From contig NZ_CP012040.1 in assembly GCF_001050135.1 (NCBI RefSeq), positions 4,605,001 through 4,669,000 of the forward strand: 64,000 bases of DNA, written 5' to 3'. This DNA is from Cyclobacterium amurskyense (GTDB taxonomy: Bacteria; Bacteroidota; Bacteroidia; Cytophagales; Cyclobacteriaceae). Position numbers and translations under genes: made by a program. Under the pieces are notes generated by a model, which saw only the letters and a list, made by a program, of their open reading frames with translations, was not told where the DNA came from and did no database searches. Of the stretch, positions 25,731-35,233 are shown piece after piece (position 1 is the stretch's first letter; each line of letters opens with the position of its first letter).

Positions 25731-26933
25731 ATGGAAAGTCCAATCTCCTCAAATGAATTCGATAGACTGTTAGCATTGGCCGATTACGATTTAGATAATC
25801 AAGAATTAGAAGGCCAGCTTAAAGACCTTACCAAATTGGCTGCTAAGGTAGCCGGGACGGATATTTCGCTTGTAAATTTAATTGATGCTGTAACGCAGTG
25901 GAGTGTCGCGAGTGAAGGCTTGCCTGTGATGCAATTGCCAAGAGAAGAGTCTGTTTGCCAATATACCATCATGGAAAACCACTCTCTTGAAATTAAAGAC
26001 CTATCAAAAGATGAGCGATTTAAAAATAAGGTTTATGTTGCTGCAGATCCCAACCTGAGGTATTATTTAGGTGTCCCGTTGACAACCGAAGCTGGGTATA
26101 ATCTTGGGGCATTGTGTGTGTTGGATACGAAATCGAGAGTTATTAGTCCTGAGAAGATTGATCTTTTGGAAATTATTGCCGGTGAGATCATGAACAGGTT
26201 AAAAATTATTAAGTCTGTAAGTGAATTGAAATCCAAGGTAAAGGATTCATTGGAGAGGCAAGAGCAAGTAGCCCATGATATCAGAGGACCAATAGGTGGA
26301 ATCATAGGTTTAGCACAGATCATCAAAGAGCAAGGTGACCAAAATAAGTTGGACGATGTCCTTGAATTTATTAAAGTTATTCAAAGTAGTAGCCAATCTT
26401 TATTAGAATTGGCTGATCAAATATTGACCACGCATGATAAACAAAAACATGTCCCTGCTTTAACGAATGAGGGCGAATATACCCTCGAGATATTAAAGGA
26501 AAAGCTTGAAAATTTATATGGGGTTCAAGCCAACCAGAAAAAGGTTATATTTAATGTTGAGGTGATCGGTATGAATTTGGAAATGCGATTTCCAAAAGCA
26601 AAACTACTTCAAATAATGGGTAATCTGATTTCCAATGCTATCAAGTTTACTCCTGAAGGAGGTTCTGTTAGCATCGGAATTAGTCTTACTGAAAAAAATT
26701 ACCGAAAGGAGTTGAAGTTAGAAGTAAAGGATACTGGAGCAGGAATGAAAAAAGAGCAAATTGAGGAAATTATGAGGGGAGAGGGGAAAACAACAGACGG
26801 AACAGCAGGCGAGAAAGGTTATGGTTTTGGCTTACCCTTGGTTAAACACTTAATAGACTCAATGGGAGGGGTTTTAAAAATTGATTCTAAAATAGGTGAG
26901 TTTTCAAGGTTTGAAGTAAAATTGCCTGTTTGA
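25731..26933 (+). CDS. GAF-domain sensor histidine kinase, soluble (orphan)
   Basis: 400 residues, no membrane segment. A GAF domain covers about 25-160 (QWSVASEGLPVMQLPREESVCQYTI, YYLGVPLTTEAGYNLGALCVLD). HisKA follows with VAHDIRGPIGG (phospho-acceptor His182). The HATPase has NLISNAIKFTPEGG, DTGAGM and GYGFGLPL; the last block departs from the usual GxGLGL by a Phe. Cytoplasmic small-molecule or redox sensing through the GAF domain is likely. No response regulator is adjacent. A MITE copy starts 19 bp after the stop. Confidence 0.9.
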   Translation: MESPISSNEFDRLLALADYDLDNQELEGQLKDLTKLAAKVAGTDISLVNLIDAVTQWSVASEGLPVMQLPREESVCQYTIMENHSLEIKDLSKDERFKNKVYVAADPNLRYYLGVPLTTEAGYNLGALCVLDTKSRVISPEKIDLLEIIAGEIMNRLKIIKSVSELKSKVKDSLERQEQVAHDIRGPIGGIIGLAQIIKEQGDQNKLDDVLEFIKVIQSSSQSLLELADQILTTHDKQKHVPALTNEGEYTLEILKEKLENLYGVQANQKKVIFNVEVIGMNLEMRFPKAKLLQIMGNLISNAIKFTPEGGSVSIGISLTEKNYRKELKLEVKDTGAGMKKEQIEEIMRGEGKTTDGTAGEKGYGFGLPLVKHLIDSMGGVLKIDSKIGEFSRFEVKLPV

Positions 26934-26952
26934 TTTCAAAGGAGTAATTTAA

Positions 26953-27161
26953 CCCGGATTATGTAATAGGATTTCTCCGTCCTGACCCATGTCAGGGGTG
27001 AAGCCTGTCCCGTGTTTACGGGAAGTGTTGCAATCGCAAGAAAATCAGGCTGTTTGGATATTTTAGCATAGAACCGCTATGGTGAAATTGAAAACAGCAA
27101 CGAAGTGGCTGATTTTAAAGCGATTTCAGCACGTAAAAGATTGTCTATTGAATATTTTGGG
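26953..27161 (+). mobile_element. MITE-like dispersed element, copy 3
   Basis: 209 bp with perfect 5-bp direct repeat TTTAA (26948-26952 and 27162-27166). The first hairpin is CCTGAC-CCAT-GTCAGG, again a new loop on the same stem. The third hairpin carries one mismatch (CATAGAACCGCTATG), and the right end is slightly diverged (TTGAATATTTTGGG). Confidence 0.86.
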
Positions 27162-27186
27162 TTTAACTCTCGTAAGATATTTGGAA

Positions 27187-27219
27187 ATAAAAAAAACCTC
27201 TTTTTAGAGGTTTTTTTTA
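27187..27219. terminator. Bidirectional terminator between kinase and DUF2911 gene
   Basis: A-tract, stem AACCTC/GAGGTT and T-tract are symmetric (27187-27219), so U-tracts follow the hairpin in both directions. It lies 21 bp beyond the stop of the convergent DUF2911 gene. Confidence 0.85.
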
Positions 27220-27240
27220 TTTCTTTTGGATTAGGTTATT

Positions 27241-27855
27241 TTAATTAAAAGCACCCTTAAAGCCTTCCATTAATTGATCTGCCTGAGTATCTACCATAAA
27301 GGAAAGGTTTACCTTATCCCAGCTAAAAGTTACTTTTGCAACTTTATTGTCCTCTGCTGAAATGGAATAGGAAAGTCTTTCTTGTGAGTCCATGGTTTTT
27401 TCAGGACTTACTTTGATGGCCACCGCATCATCACTTGCAAGCGCAGTTGAATTTACTTTTCCATCCTGAATATAAGCGTAGATAGCATTGCCTTTACTGT
27501 TGAGATGAATGGTCCAATCACCGGACTGTGCAGGTGTAATGAATACAGAGTATTTTCCAGGGTTTACTGTTTTGCTTGCAATTTTTACTGCCGTACTGAA
27601 TTCAATGGTTGTTGGTGCATTTGCACCTGCTCTCCAAGGTGTGCCATAAGGAACTAGGTCACCGAATACAGTTCTACCTTTTACTGCAGGAGAAGAGTAA
27701 TCAATACTAATCTTAGTGAAACCTACATTTTGTGACACAAAGCTGGAAGGGCTTGGGGCTGGTGTTTGAATTTGGGCTTGAGCTTGTGTAGTAGCTGCAA
27801 AGACGGTTAAAATGGAAAATGCCAGAGCAAGATAAAGATATTTCATGTTTTTCAT
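27241..27855 (-). CDS. DUF2911 family periplasmic protein
   Basis: 204 residues with a signal peptide ending TTQAQA. The mature part carries DUF2911 landmarks: ISIDYSSPAVKGRTVFGDLVPYGTPWRAGANAPTTIEF, NPGKYSVFITPAQSGDWTIHLN and a beta-rich C-terminus (VTFSWDKVNLSFMVDT). The family is widespread in Bacteroidota and has no established biochemical role. ATG codons at residues 1 and 4 are both possible starts. Monocistronic, bounded by a bidirectional terminator on its 3' side. Confidence 0.9.
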   Translation of the reverse strand: MKNMKYLYLALAFSILTVFAATTQAQAQIQTPAPSPSSFVSQNVGFTKISIDYSSPAVKGRTVFGDLVPYGTPWRAGANAPTTIEFSTAVKIASKTVNPGKYSVFITPAQSGDWTIHLNSKGNAIYAYIQDGKVNSTALASDDAVAIKVSPEKTMDSQERLSYSISAEDNKVAKVTFSWDKVNLSFMVDTQADQLMEGFKGAFN

Positions 27856-28629
27856 AAAATTGGTTTTTTTTGAGCGTTAAAAGGACGAAGATACAAAAGC
27901 CAAATGAAAATTCAGCTTTTTTATTTAATGATTACCCTAACAATACTTGAACCAACCTTGTAATCTCAGTTGGGAAACCTTTTATAATATTGTGATGTAA
28001 TAGAAGTATAGAGTGTTCAAGTGTTATTAATTAATTAGTTTTATGTTTTGTGCTGAACTTTTAATATTTAACAAAATTTTTCTTATAGATCCCAAAATGA
28101 AAGAGCTAAGGAAAAAGTTAAATCAAGTTGGTTACCTCTTGTTGGATCCCCAATAGTTCAAGGGTTGAATTCATTGGTAATTGGAGATCTTTCTCATTGA
28201 ACTTAATTTTTCCTTAAATTTTAGGGTTCTGATAAATGAGAAAAATATTGTTTGATTGAAAAAAATTTCATAGAATCATTTCATAATTGTGAAAATAGAA
28301 TATAATTGATTAAATTTTAGTCATAAATTTTATAAAATGAAGAATTATTACAAATTTAAAATTTTATTTAATTAAAATTTTATTGATAAAAATGTTTTGG
28401 TTTGCACATTATAAAATGGTTTAATTAGAATATTTAAGTTACATTTATTAGTAAAGTCAGCTCATGTAGCTATGAAAAATGGTTGAAATTAAATCTACTT
28501 AAGGTTTAATTGGTTGTTTTTAAGGTAGTTAAGCTTTGAGTTGTCCTAATAAACTAGTTGTTTAAGGAAAAAATCACCTATCTTATGATCATTAACTGAT
28601 TAGCATTAACGGTCCGCAGTAATTTAAAA
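27856..28629. other. Long AT-rich intergenic region
   Basis: 774 bp between divergent genes, dominated by A/T runs between about 28200 and 28450. It has no coding frame longer than about 20 codons with plausible signals, and no repeat shared with the rest of the window. It must hold the two divergent promoters. Confidence 0.5.
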
Positions 28630-29868
28630 ATGAAATATTCACCTTCATATCAGGATTTAATAAATCAAATTACTGAGCTCAAAAAGCAAAATGAGCGTCT
28701 CCTATTGAATGCAAAATTAGATGGAGAAGAAGTTAAACATCAAAAAACGATCCCAATTGAAATAGGAAAGGTAATAGAATCTCAGAAATTCTCTCATTCT
28801 TTACTCAATAACATGGGGGATTCCGTTTTTGTAAAAGATGATAAAAGTAGGCTGGTCTTGGTTAATGATGCTTTTTGTGAAATGTTTAACCTTCCAAGAG
28901 AAGCAATAATTGGTAAAACACTGGCTGAAAATGTTCCACAAAATGAAAGAGAAAGTTTTTTAAAAATAGATTCAAAAGTTCTTGCTGATGGTATAGAGAA
29001 TATTAATGAGGAAACCTTAACACTTAATGGAACAACAAGGATAATATCTACCAGGAAGTCACTATTTATAGATTCCAAAGGCGAAAAGTTTTTAGTAGGT
29101 GTGATTCGGGATATATCCGATCGAAAAAAAGCAGAAAATGCTTTAAAAGAAAGTGAAGAACGGTTTAGAGAACTCAATGCGACCAAAGATAAATTATTTT
29201 CCATCATAGCACATGATTTGAGAGGGCCATTTAATAATATAATAGGTGTATCAGAACTTCTGTCTAAAAATGAAATGTATTTAGAAGATGAACTATCGGG
29301 TAAATACATTAATATAATTAATTCAACGGCTAAAAGTACACTTGCTTTACTTGATAATCTATTGAATTGGGCTAAATCTCAAACGGATGAGCTGCGCATT
29401 AGACCAGAAAAAATTATTTTTCCCCAAATCATTCATGAAATAGTTAGCCTTGAAAGACCTTTGGCCATGGCCAAAGATATTAGCCTCGAATTTAGGCCTA
29501 CCAAAGAATTCATTATTATTACAGATGGGAATATTTTAAAAACAGTGTTAAGAAACTTAATCTCTAATGCTATTAAATTCACCCATAGCGGCGGGAAAAT
29601 AACAATTTTGACTAGCGTTGATCAAGAGAATGTTGAAATCACTATTGCTGATAATGGCGTTGGAATGAGTAAAGAAACCATGAAAGGTCTTTTTAATATA
29701 TCATCAAACGTTACTTTTTTAGGCACTTTGAATGAAAAGGGTTCTGGTTTAGGTCTGGTTCTTTCAAAAGAATTTGTAAAAAAACTTAATGGGAATATTG
29801 AGGTTGAAAGTGAAAAGGGAAAAGGGAGTAATTTTAAGATTAGTCTTCCTTTGAATAATTTTAATTAA
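28630..29868 (+). CDS. PAS-domain sensor histidine kinase, soluble (orphan)
   Basis: 412 residues. A short N-terminal coiled coil (ITELKKQNERLLLNAKL) is followed by a PAS domain (about 55-168, ending GVIRDISDRKKAEN), HisKA with LFSIIAHDLRGPFNN (phospho-acceptor His195) and HATPase motifs NLISNAIKFTHSGG, DNGVGM and KGSGLGLVL. No membrane helix. It is the third orphan kinase within 10 kb; its HisKA region (ELNATKDKLFSIIAHDL) is very close to that of the membrane kinase at 20118 (ELNSTKDKFFSIIAHDL), implying paralogy. No regulator gene nearby. Confidence 0.92.
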   Translation: MKYSPSYQDLINQITELKKQNERLLLNAKLDGEEVKHQKTIPIEIGKVIESQKFSHSLLNNMGDSVFVKDDKSRLVLVNDAFCEMFNLPREAIIGKTLAENVPQNERESFLKIDSKVLADGIENINEETLTLNGTTRIISTRKSLFIDSKGEKFLVGVIRDISDRKKAENALKESEERFRELNATKDKLFSIIAHDLRGPFNNIIGVSELLSKNEMYLEDELSGKYINIINSTAKSTLALLDNLLNWAKSQTDELRIRPEKIIFPQIIHEIVSLERPLAMAKDISLEFRPTKEFIIITDGNILKTVLRNLISNAIKFTHSGGKITILTSVDQENVEITIADNGVGMSKETMKGLFNISSNVTFLGTLNEKGSGLGLVLSKEFVKKLNGNIEVESEKGKGSNFKISLPLNNFN

Positions 29869-29999
29869 GTACAGGGAAAATAGTCAATTGTTCCATTTTT
29901 GGGTATACCTTTCTTACATACAGGGGGTTATTTCCTTAATTATTTATAAATTCATTCATTGGATTTCAGGTTAAGATTGAACCCAATAAATAATTTTCA

Positions 30000-30986
30000 A
30001 TGAAAGAACTCTACACTACTTCACTATTTTTTTTGCTGCTTTTTTCAACAAATGGTTATGCTCAAACTAGCTTATTAGAAAACTTAAATACTCCAATTAT
30101 TTTCCAAGGCAACGATTCAGTAGCCTATAGAGATCCAGCCATTTTGTTTCATGAGAACATGTTCTATTTGTTTTATACAATAGTACAGTCTGAAGATGGT
30201 CTGATATATTCTTATACAGCTACGAGTAAATCCAGAGATTTAAAAAACTGGAGTCCTGGTAAAATTATTACGCCAAAAGGTCAGCATTTAAACTATTGTA
30301 GCCCTGGAAATGTAATCCGATTTAAAGATGAATGGATAATTAGCTTACAAACCTATCCTAGACCCGGATTAAGGGACAAAGATCCTGTAATGTATGGAAC
30401 TGCTGACGCAAGGGGTTTTATTATGCGTAGCAAGGATCTAGAAAACTGGAGCGAACCTGAATTGTTAAAAGTAAAAGGACCAAATGTAAAAGAAGCAGAC
30501 ATGGGTAGGATGATCGATCTCTATTTGGTGGAAGACAAAGATGAAAAAGGAAAATGGTGGAGCTTTTACAAACAAAAAGGCGTAAGCATGTCCTATAGCT
30601 ATGATTTTAAAAACTGGACCTATTGTTGCCATACCAAATCCGGTGAAAATGTTACCGTTCTTACAGAAAATGAGAAGTATCTATTATTCCATTCTCCACA
30701 TAATGGCATAGCCATTAAACGATCCTCTAATCTCAAAGACTGGGAGGATTGGGGAGATTTGATTGTCTTAGGTCAGAAGGATTGGGAATGGGCAAAAGGT
30801 AGGATTTCCGCAGGAACGGTCATTAACCTCACTAATAATCCAAAGGTGGGGAAATACGTTATGTTCTTTCATGGATCAGGTCCAAAGACAGAGGAGGAAG
30901 GAGATTTTGATAGAAATGCCTCTTTGGGTATAAGTTGGAGCAATGACCTGATTAACTGGGACTGGCCCGGGAAAGCTTCGAATTGA
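30000..30986 (+). CDS. Secreted GH43-like five-bladed beta-propeller hydrolase
   Basis: 328 residues; signal peptide 1-22 ends GYAQ. The motif AYRDPAILF puts a candidate catalytic base at Asp45, as in the GH43/GH32/GH117 clan; blades follow with the typical SRDLKNWS, SKDLENWSEPELL, SYDFKNW and SSNLKDWEDWG repeats. GRISAGTVI near residue 268 is a conserved late-blade block. Likely exo-acting on a side-chain sugar such as arabinose, xylose or anhydro-galactose. An SGNH hydrolase follows after ~100 bp and a DUF1593 protein after the MITE, suggesting a small glycan-trimming set. Substrate is open. Confidence 0.82.
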   Translation: MKELYTTSLFFLLLFSTNGYAQTSLLENLNTPIIFQGNDSVAYRDPAILFHENMFYLFYTIVQSEDGLIYSYTATSKSRDLKNWSPGKIITPKGQHLNYCSPGNVIRFKDEWIISLQTYPRPGLRDKDPVMYGTADARGFIMRSKDLENWSEPELLKVKGPNVKEADMGRMIDLYLVEDKDEKGKWWSFYKQKGVSMSYSYDFKNWTYCCHTKSGENVTVLTENEKYLLFHSPHNGIAIKRSSNLKDWEDWGDLIVLGQKDWEWAKGRISAGTVINLTNNPKVGKYVMFFHGSGPKTEEEGDFDRNASLGISWSNDLINWDWPGKASN

Positions 30987-31016
30987 GGTTCTAGGTCAAA
31001 AGTATGGATGGAGATA

Positions 31017-31048
31017 GATAAGCTACTTTCTTGCGTAGCTAGCTTATC
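31017..31048. other. Hairpin between GH43-like and SGNH genes
   Basis: GATAAGCTA (31017-31025) pairs perfectly with TAGCTTATC (31040-31048), 30 bp after the GH43-like stop. No T-tract follows, so an mRNA-processing or attenuation role is as likely as termination. Confidence 0.45.
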
Positions 31049-31089
31049 CTTGTCGATACCGATTTAACGATAATTTTAAGTTAAAAAAA

Positions 31090-31857
31090 ATGCAAGTATC
31101 AAGAAGAAAATTTTTCACAAAACTTGGATTAACAGGATTAACCGGATTGAGTTTTCCAAGACTTCTTTCTGCAATCAATTCCAAAGGAAGGATACTAAAT
31201 AATATAAAGGGGAAGGGCTTAAGCATCTTGTTCCAAGGCGACTCAATCACTGATGGTGCCCGAACTAGAAACCAAGATTGGAACCACATAATGGGGCATG
31301 GTTATGCCTACCTTGTTTCAAGTCGGCTTTGGTTTGATTACCCCAAGGAAGAATTGATGTTTTTCAATAGAGGTATTAGTGGAAATAAAGTTACGGACCT
31401 ACTTGACCGATGGCAAGAAGACACTATTGACCTTAAGCCTGATGTGCTTAGTATTATGATTGGTGTAAATGATGTGGTTAGAATTATTTCAAAAGAGTAT
31501 TCTATAGAAGAATGGGAGGAGAACTACAAAAAGCTGTTAAATAAAACAAGAAGCGAACTCCCAAATACTACCCTTATCCTATGTGAACCTTTCTTATTAA
31601 TTGATGATTGGCCAATAGAAAAAGCAGTGGCTTGGGAGGCTATAATTTTCAAAATGCAAGTAATAGTTCTTCAGTTGGCCAAAAACTATAATACTATCCA
31701 TGTGGAATTACAAGATCAGTTCAATTTGTCTCTTCAAAAAGCACCTGCCAAATATTGGGTTTGGGATGGTGTACATCCCATGCCCGCTGGTCATGAATTA
31801 ATTGCCCGGATTTGGATAAAAGAAGTAAGTAAAAAGCTTGATTTTATAGGGAAGTAA
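31090..31857 (+). CDS. Tat-exported SGNH/GDSL hydrolase (probable carbohydrate esterase)
   Basis: 255 residues. The N-terminus carries a twin-arginine signal (SRRKFFTKLG, residues 4-13). All SGNH blocks are present: GDSITDG (Ser52 nucleophile), the Gly block FNRGISGN, the Asn block IGVNDV, and DGVHPMPAGH with the Asp-His pair. Such enzymes usually remove acetyl or other acyl groups from polysaccharides. Its position after the GH43-like gene supports deacetylation of a decorated glycan. The closing Ile-rich helix is typical of the family. Length is normal. Confidence 0.88.
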   Translation: MQVSRRKFFTKLGLTGLTGLSFPRLLSAINSKGRILNNIKGKGLSILFQGDSITDGARTRNQDWNHIMGHGYAYLVSSRLWFDYPKEELMFFNRGISGNKVTDLLDRWQEDTIDLKPDVLSIMIGVNDVVRIISKEYSIEEWEENYKKLLNKTRSELPNTTLILCEPFLLIDDWPIEKAVAWEAIIFKMQVIVLQLAKNYNTIHVELQDQFNLSLQKAPAKYWVWDGVHPMPAGHELIARIWIKEVSKKLDFIGK

Positions 31858-32083
31858 TAGCAAACTTCATTTTTTGTAACCTCAGATCCCCCTCTTGGAA
31901 AGCCTTTATTTTTATATGGCCTGATTTTCTTGTGAATTTTGCTCTCCTAAGGTGATAGAGCGGTAGTTTCTGCAGAAGAGGTGGATATGTTTTCTCATTC
32001 GAAATATTCATTGAGTTGCAGAATAGGTATGTTTTTTTAATAAATAATGGCATTGGATTTAGGGAAATAAATATTCTTGGCAC
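31845..32083 (-). pseudogene. Possible remnant of a glycoside hydrolase family 2 C-terminus
   Basis: The minus-strand frame contains a segment reading LRRAKFTRKSGHIKIKAFQEG, which resembles the last beta-sandwich of GH2 enzymes (pattern GRAxxxxRSxxxxGxIxIxAxxEGL). It has no catalytic part and no signal, and its end runs into the convergent SGNH gene. If real it is the leftover of a deleted gene; it could also be a chance frame. The resemblance is by eye only. Confidence 0.25.
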
Positions 32084-32296
32084 ATGAAAAAGTAACTGAT
32101 TTCTATTTGTCCATATAGGTCTTATCCCATTGTACTGAAACCTTTATAATTGATAATTATATTAGTAAATAATCATTTTCGTTTATTTTTTTATTATTAC
32201 TTTTATTTATGTTTATATGAAAAAACGAAATTAATCAATAGTTTTATGAAGACATATCTTTTTCCCTTCCGATTTTGATTGCACTCAGGTATTAAA

Positions 32297-32505
32297 CCCG
32301 GATTATGTAATAGGATTTCTCCGTCCTGACAATAGTCAGGGGTGAAACCTGTCCCGTGTTTACGGGAAGTGTTGCAATTGCAAGAAAATCAGGCTGTTTG
32401 GAGATTTTAGCATAGCACCGCTATGGTGAAATTGAAAACAGCAACGAAGTGGCAGATTTTAAAGCGATTTCAGCACGTAATAGATTGTCTATTGCATATT
32501 TTGGG
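32297..32505 (+). mobile_element. MITE-like dispersed element, copy 4
   Basis: 209 bp with perfect 5-bp direct repeat TTAAA (32292-32296 and 32506-32510). First hairpin CCTGAC-AATA-GTCAGG; second and third hairpins unchanged. It lies in the 750-bp space between the SGNH hydrolase and the DUF1593 gene. Confidence 0.87.
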
Positions 32506-32614
32506 TTAAAGGGGAAGATATTATTTAGGTTTTGTGAAATAGACTATCCTACAATTGTTTGTTGCCTAAACTCTAAATTAATTGATTATTAATATAAAGG
32601 TTAAAAGAAAATAT

Positions 32615-34129
32615 ATGGCTAAGTTGAAAAACAAAATTGGCACTAACCATCCTTCTCATAAAAGGAAAATTATTACCATGCTGTGTACACTTACTATAGG
32701 CGTATTGGGCATTGTCATGGTAAGTTTTTCACATAGTAAAAATACATTTCATCAAGAAGACGGTTATCTTATCAGAACAAAGTTGGATAAGCATGCTAAA
32801 ATTACTGGCGAAAAAAATCTCAAGCAATCCAATGAGTCAGTCAACCTTTTACAAGAGAAAGCAAAGTATAAACCTAGGGTCATAAATACTACTGATTTAG
32901 GGGCTGATCCCGATGACAAACAATCCTTGGTGAGGCAATTGGTTAGTGCCAATGAATTTGATATTGAAGGCTTGATTGTTTCTACGGGTTGTTGGAGGAA
33001 AACCCAAAGTAATACAGATATGCTGGACCAAATTGTCAATGCTTATGCTGAGGTTTACGATAACCTTACCGTTCATGCCGAAGGATTCCCAAGTCCTGAA
33101 TACCTGAAATCCATTTCAATCATGGGACAATTGGGTTATGGCATGTCTGATGTAGGCTTAGGTAAGGACAGTCCTGGTTCTGAACTTATCATAAATGCAG
33201 CTGACAAGGATGACCCAAGACCAGTTTGGGTCATGGGTTGGGGAGGAATGAATACGGCAGCACAAGCCATCTGGAAAGTGCGCGAAACGCGTTCTCCAGA
33301 AGCCTTCAATACTTTTCTTAGTAAACTAAGATTGTTTGATATTTTGGGTCAGGATGATTCCGGTGCTTGGATTGCGAAAAATTTCCCGCAAGTATTTTAC
33401 ATCCGTGCTACAGGTGTATATGGTTGGGCCCCTTCAGATGAATATTTAGACAATCACATCCAAAACCATGGGCCTCTTGGTGCTGAATATCCTGATCGCC
33501 AATGGGCAACAGAAGGGGACTCACCTGCCTTTATGCATGTTTATCCCAATGGCTTAAATGATCCTGAGCAAATTGATCAGGGAGGCTGGGGTGGTCGCTT
33601 TAGTTTTGCGAAGCAAGAAGGTATCAGAAGCATGTCCGAAGTGAAGAAAATAAAAGAGGATGCAGAACTTTTGTTCGATCCCTATTATATGTATGGCAAT
33701 ACTCCGGAAAAGGCCAAAGCAATAAAAAAATGGAGCAATGGCTATAATAATGACTTTGCGGCACGTATGGACTGGAGTATAACAAGTAAATATAAGGATG
33801 CAAACCATCATCCAAAGGCAGTGCTGAATGGAGATAAATCACTTAAAGTATTAATAAGTTCTGCTAAGGCAGGATCAACCATTGCTTTAAATGCGAAGGG
33901 TTCTATCGATCCTGATGGAGATGAATTGAGCTATAACTGGTCTTTTTATGATGAACCTAGTTCATATGATGGTTCGATAATTATTCAGGACAGTGAATCC
34001 CCCTCAGCTAAAGTGCTAATTCCTTCGGATGCTGTTGGTAAGAATATTCACCTTATTTTAGAAGTTCATGACAATGGAACTCCCAATTTATACGCTTACC
34101 GTCGCCTTATAGTTGAGGTGCAACCTTAG
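32615..34129 (+). CDS. DUF1593 (Sde182-like) nucleoside-hydrolase-fold secreted protein
   Basis: Start taken at ATG 32615 (504 residues); the frame extends to a TTG at 32582, and the first hydrophobic segment (IITMLCTLTIGVLGIVMVSF) fits better as an N-terminal membrane or signal region from 32615. The DUF1593 domain begins RVINTTDLGADPDDKQSLVRQL, whose DxxADPDD-type cluster mirrors the calcium-binding site of nucleoside hydrolases, and continues with VWVMGWGGMNTAAQA. The C-terminal ~95 residues form a PKD/Ig-like sandwich (GSIDPDGDELSYNWSFYDEPSS). The family was first met as a cellulose-binding protein of Saccharophagus; enzyme activity on a glycan or glycoside is inferred. The MITE copy 4 lies ~110 bp upstream. 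Confidence 0.85.
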   Translation: MAKLKNKIGTNHPSHKRKIITMLCTLTIGVLGIVMVSFSHSKNTFHQEDGYLIRTKLDKHAKITGEKNLKQSNESVNLLQEKAKYKPRVINTTDLGADPDDKQSLVRQLVSANEFDIEGLIVSTGCWRKTQSNTDMLDQIVNAYAEVYDNLTVHAEGFPSPEYLKSISIMGQLGYGMSDVGLGKDSPGSELIINAADKDDPRPVWVMGWGGMNTAAQAIWKVRETRSPEAFNTFLSKLRLFDILGQDDSGAWIAKNFPQVFYIRATGVYGWAPSDEYLDNHIQNHGPLGAEYPDRQWATEGDSPAFMHVYPNGLNDPEQIDQGGWGGRFSFAKQEGIRSMSEVKKIKEDAELLFDPYYMYGNTPEKAKAIKKWSNGYNNDFAARMDWSITSKYKDANHHPKAVLNGDKSLKVLISSAKAGSTIALNAKGSIDPDGDELSYNWSFYDEPSSYDGSIIIQDSESPSAKVLIPSDAVGKNIHLILEVHDNGTPNLYAYRRLIVEVQP

Positions 34130-34357
34130 GGCTTTCTGGTAAAAAATACAAAGGGAGCATTGTTGTTTTTTGGATTTAGAATAGGTGGCGATGCCAATAG
34201 CTATCCATTTACATAGGATATAAATTCAGGTTTAATAAAATTTATTTTATAAATTACCTTCAGTTAAAGGCCCAAAGATAGTATCTGTATAGGCCATTGT
34301 ATTTGAAAATAGATCTCAAATCAATTAAAAACCCTGACTGAAATTCTAGAAAAAAAC

Positions 34358-34894
34358 TTGGTAGGGAAAAGGGTTTTAGGCCTTTTTATACTGGCCAATA
34401 TTGTTTATATCCTAATGCTTGTCGTTACGATTCCCCGTACAATGGACTTTTCTAATGGCATGGATTTATTGGACATGATGCCTATGGGATACGATTGGGC
34501 TTATGTAGATAAATTATTTAGTAATCTTGGAGAGGAGGGACGCAGCAATTATCTAACCGTGCAATTGCCTGTAGATATGCTTTACCCATTTCTTTTCGGG
34601 ATTTCCTATTGCTTAGTTATTGCTTACTTCATCAACAAACTGAACAGACTACATTCTCCTTGTATTTTTCTATGTTTATTGCCTATACTTGCTGGAATAG
34701 CAGATTATCTAGAGAATTTTGGGATTATTTCAATGTTGAAAGGTTATCCTGACCTAAGTGAATTTTCGGTAAATATGACTAGTATTTTTTCCGTTGTTAA
34801 GTCTACTTCTACAAGTGTGTTTTTTATTGCTATTATAATTATGTTGCTGATATTAGGCTTTCAAGCTATTTCCAGAAAAAAAGTAAGGGCATAA
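34358..34894 (+). CDS. Four-helix integral membrane protein of unknown function
   Basis: 178 residues. No ATG precedes the first helix; TTG at 34358 gives MVGKRVLGLFILANIVYILML and is the most economical start (the next Met is inside the helix). Four hydrophobic segments lie near 8-24, 73-91, 100-118 and 143-168. The loop between helices one and two carries MDFSNGMDLLDMMPMGYDW. Family not recognised. It stands apart from its neighbours (about 230 bp from DUF1593, 340 bp to the rhodanese), so context is uninformative. Confidence 0.72.
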   Translation: MVGKRVLGLFILANIVYILMLVVTIPRTMDFSNGMDLLDMMPMGYDWAYVDKLFSNLGEEGRSNYLTVQLPVDMLYPFLFGISYCLVIAYFINKLNRLHSPCIFLCLLPILAGIADYLENFGIISMLKGYPDLSEFSVNMTSIFSVVKSTSTSVFFIAIIIMLLILGFQAISRKKVRA

Positions 34895-35233
34895 TAAGAA
34901 GGAGTCCTGTTGGTGTATATAGAAGGGGAAACAGCTCATAGAATCCCAGGTTTAACCAAATTTAAACTTTGAAAAGAAGAAGCCAATACTCAATTGAGCA
35001 AAAATTAAATTTTCCTTATGTAACTAAAGTACCTGAACAGGCGGATACATTTTCACATCTTTACATTATAAATCATCAAACAGTCTATTGCTGTTACTGA
35101 GCAAAGCATAATTGAAGGTAATAGCAATAAAATTTGGAGAGGGTAGATTACATGGTACTGGTTATCAGTTTGATAATAAGGTGTGATTGTATTATTGTCC
35201 CTGTTTGAAACGGAAATTTAAACTTGAATTAAA
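34895..35233. other. Intergenic region without identifiable features
   Basis: 339 bp between the membrane protein and the rhodanese operon. No repeat, terminator or small gene could be supported; the promoter of the rhodanese-dps operon should be here. Confidence 0.5.

Noticed and set aside
28097..28156. 19-codon peptide in the 27856-28629 gap
   Set aside because: Too short, no conservation or translation signal that I can see.
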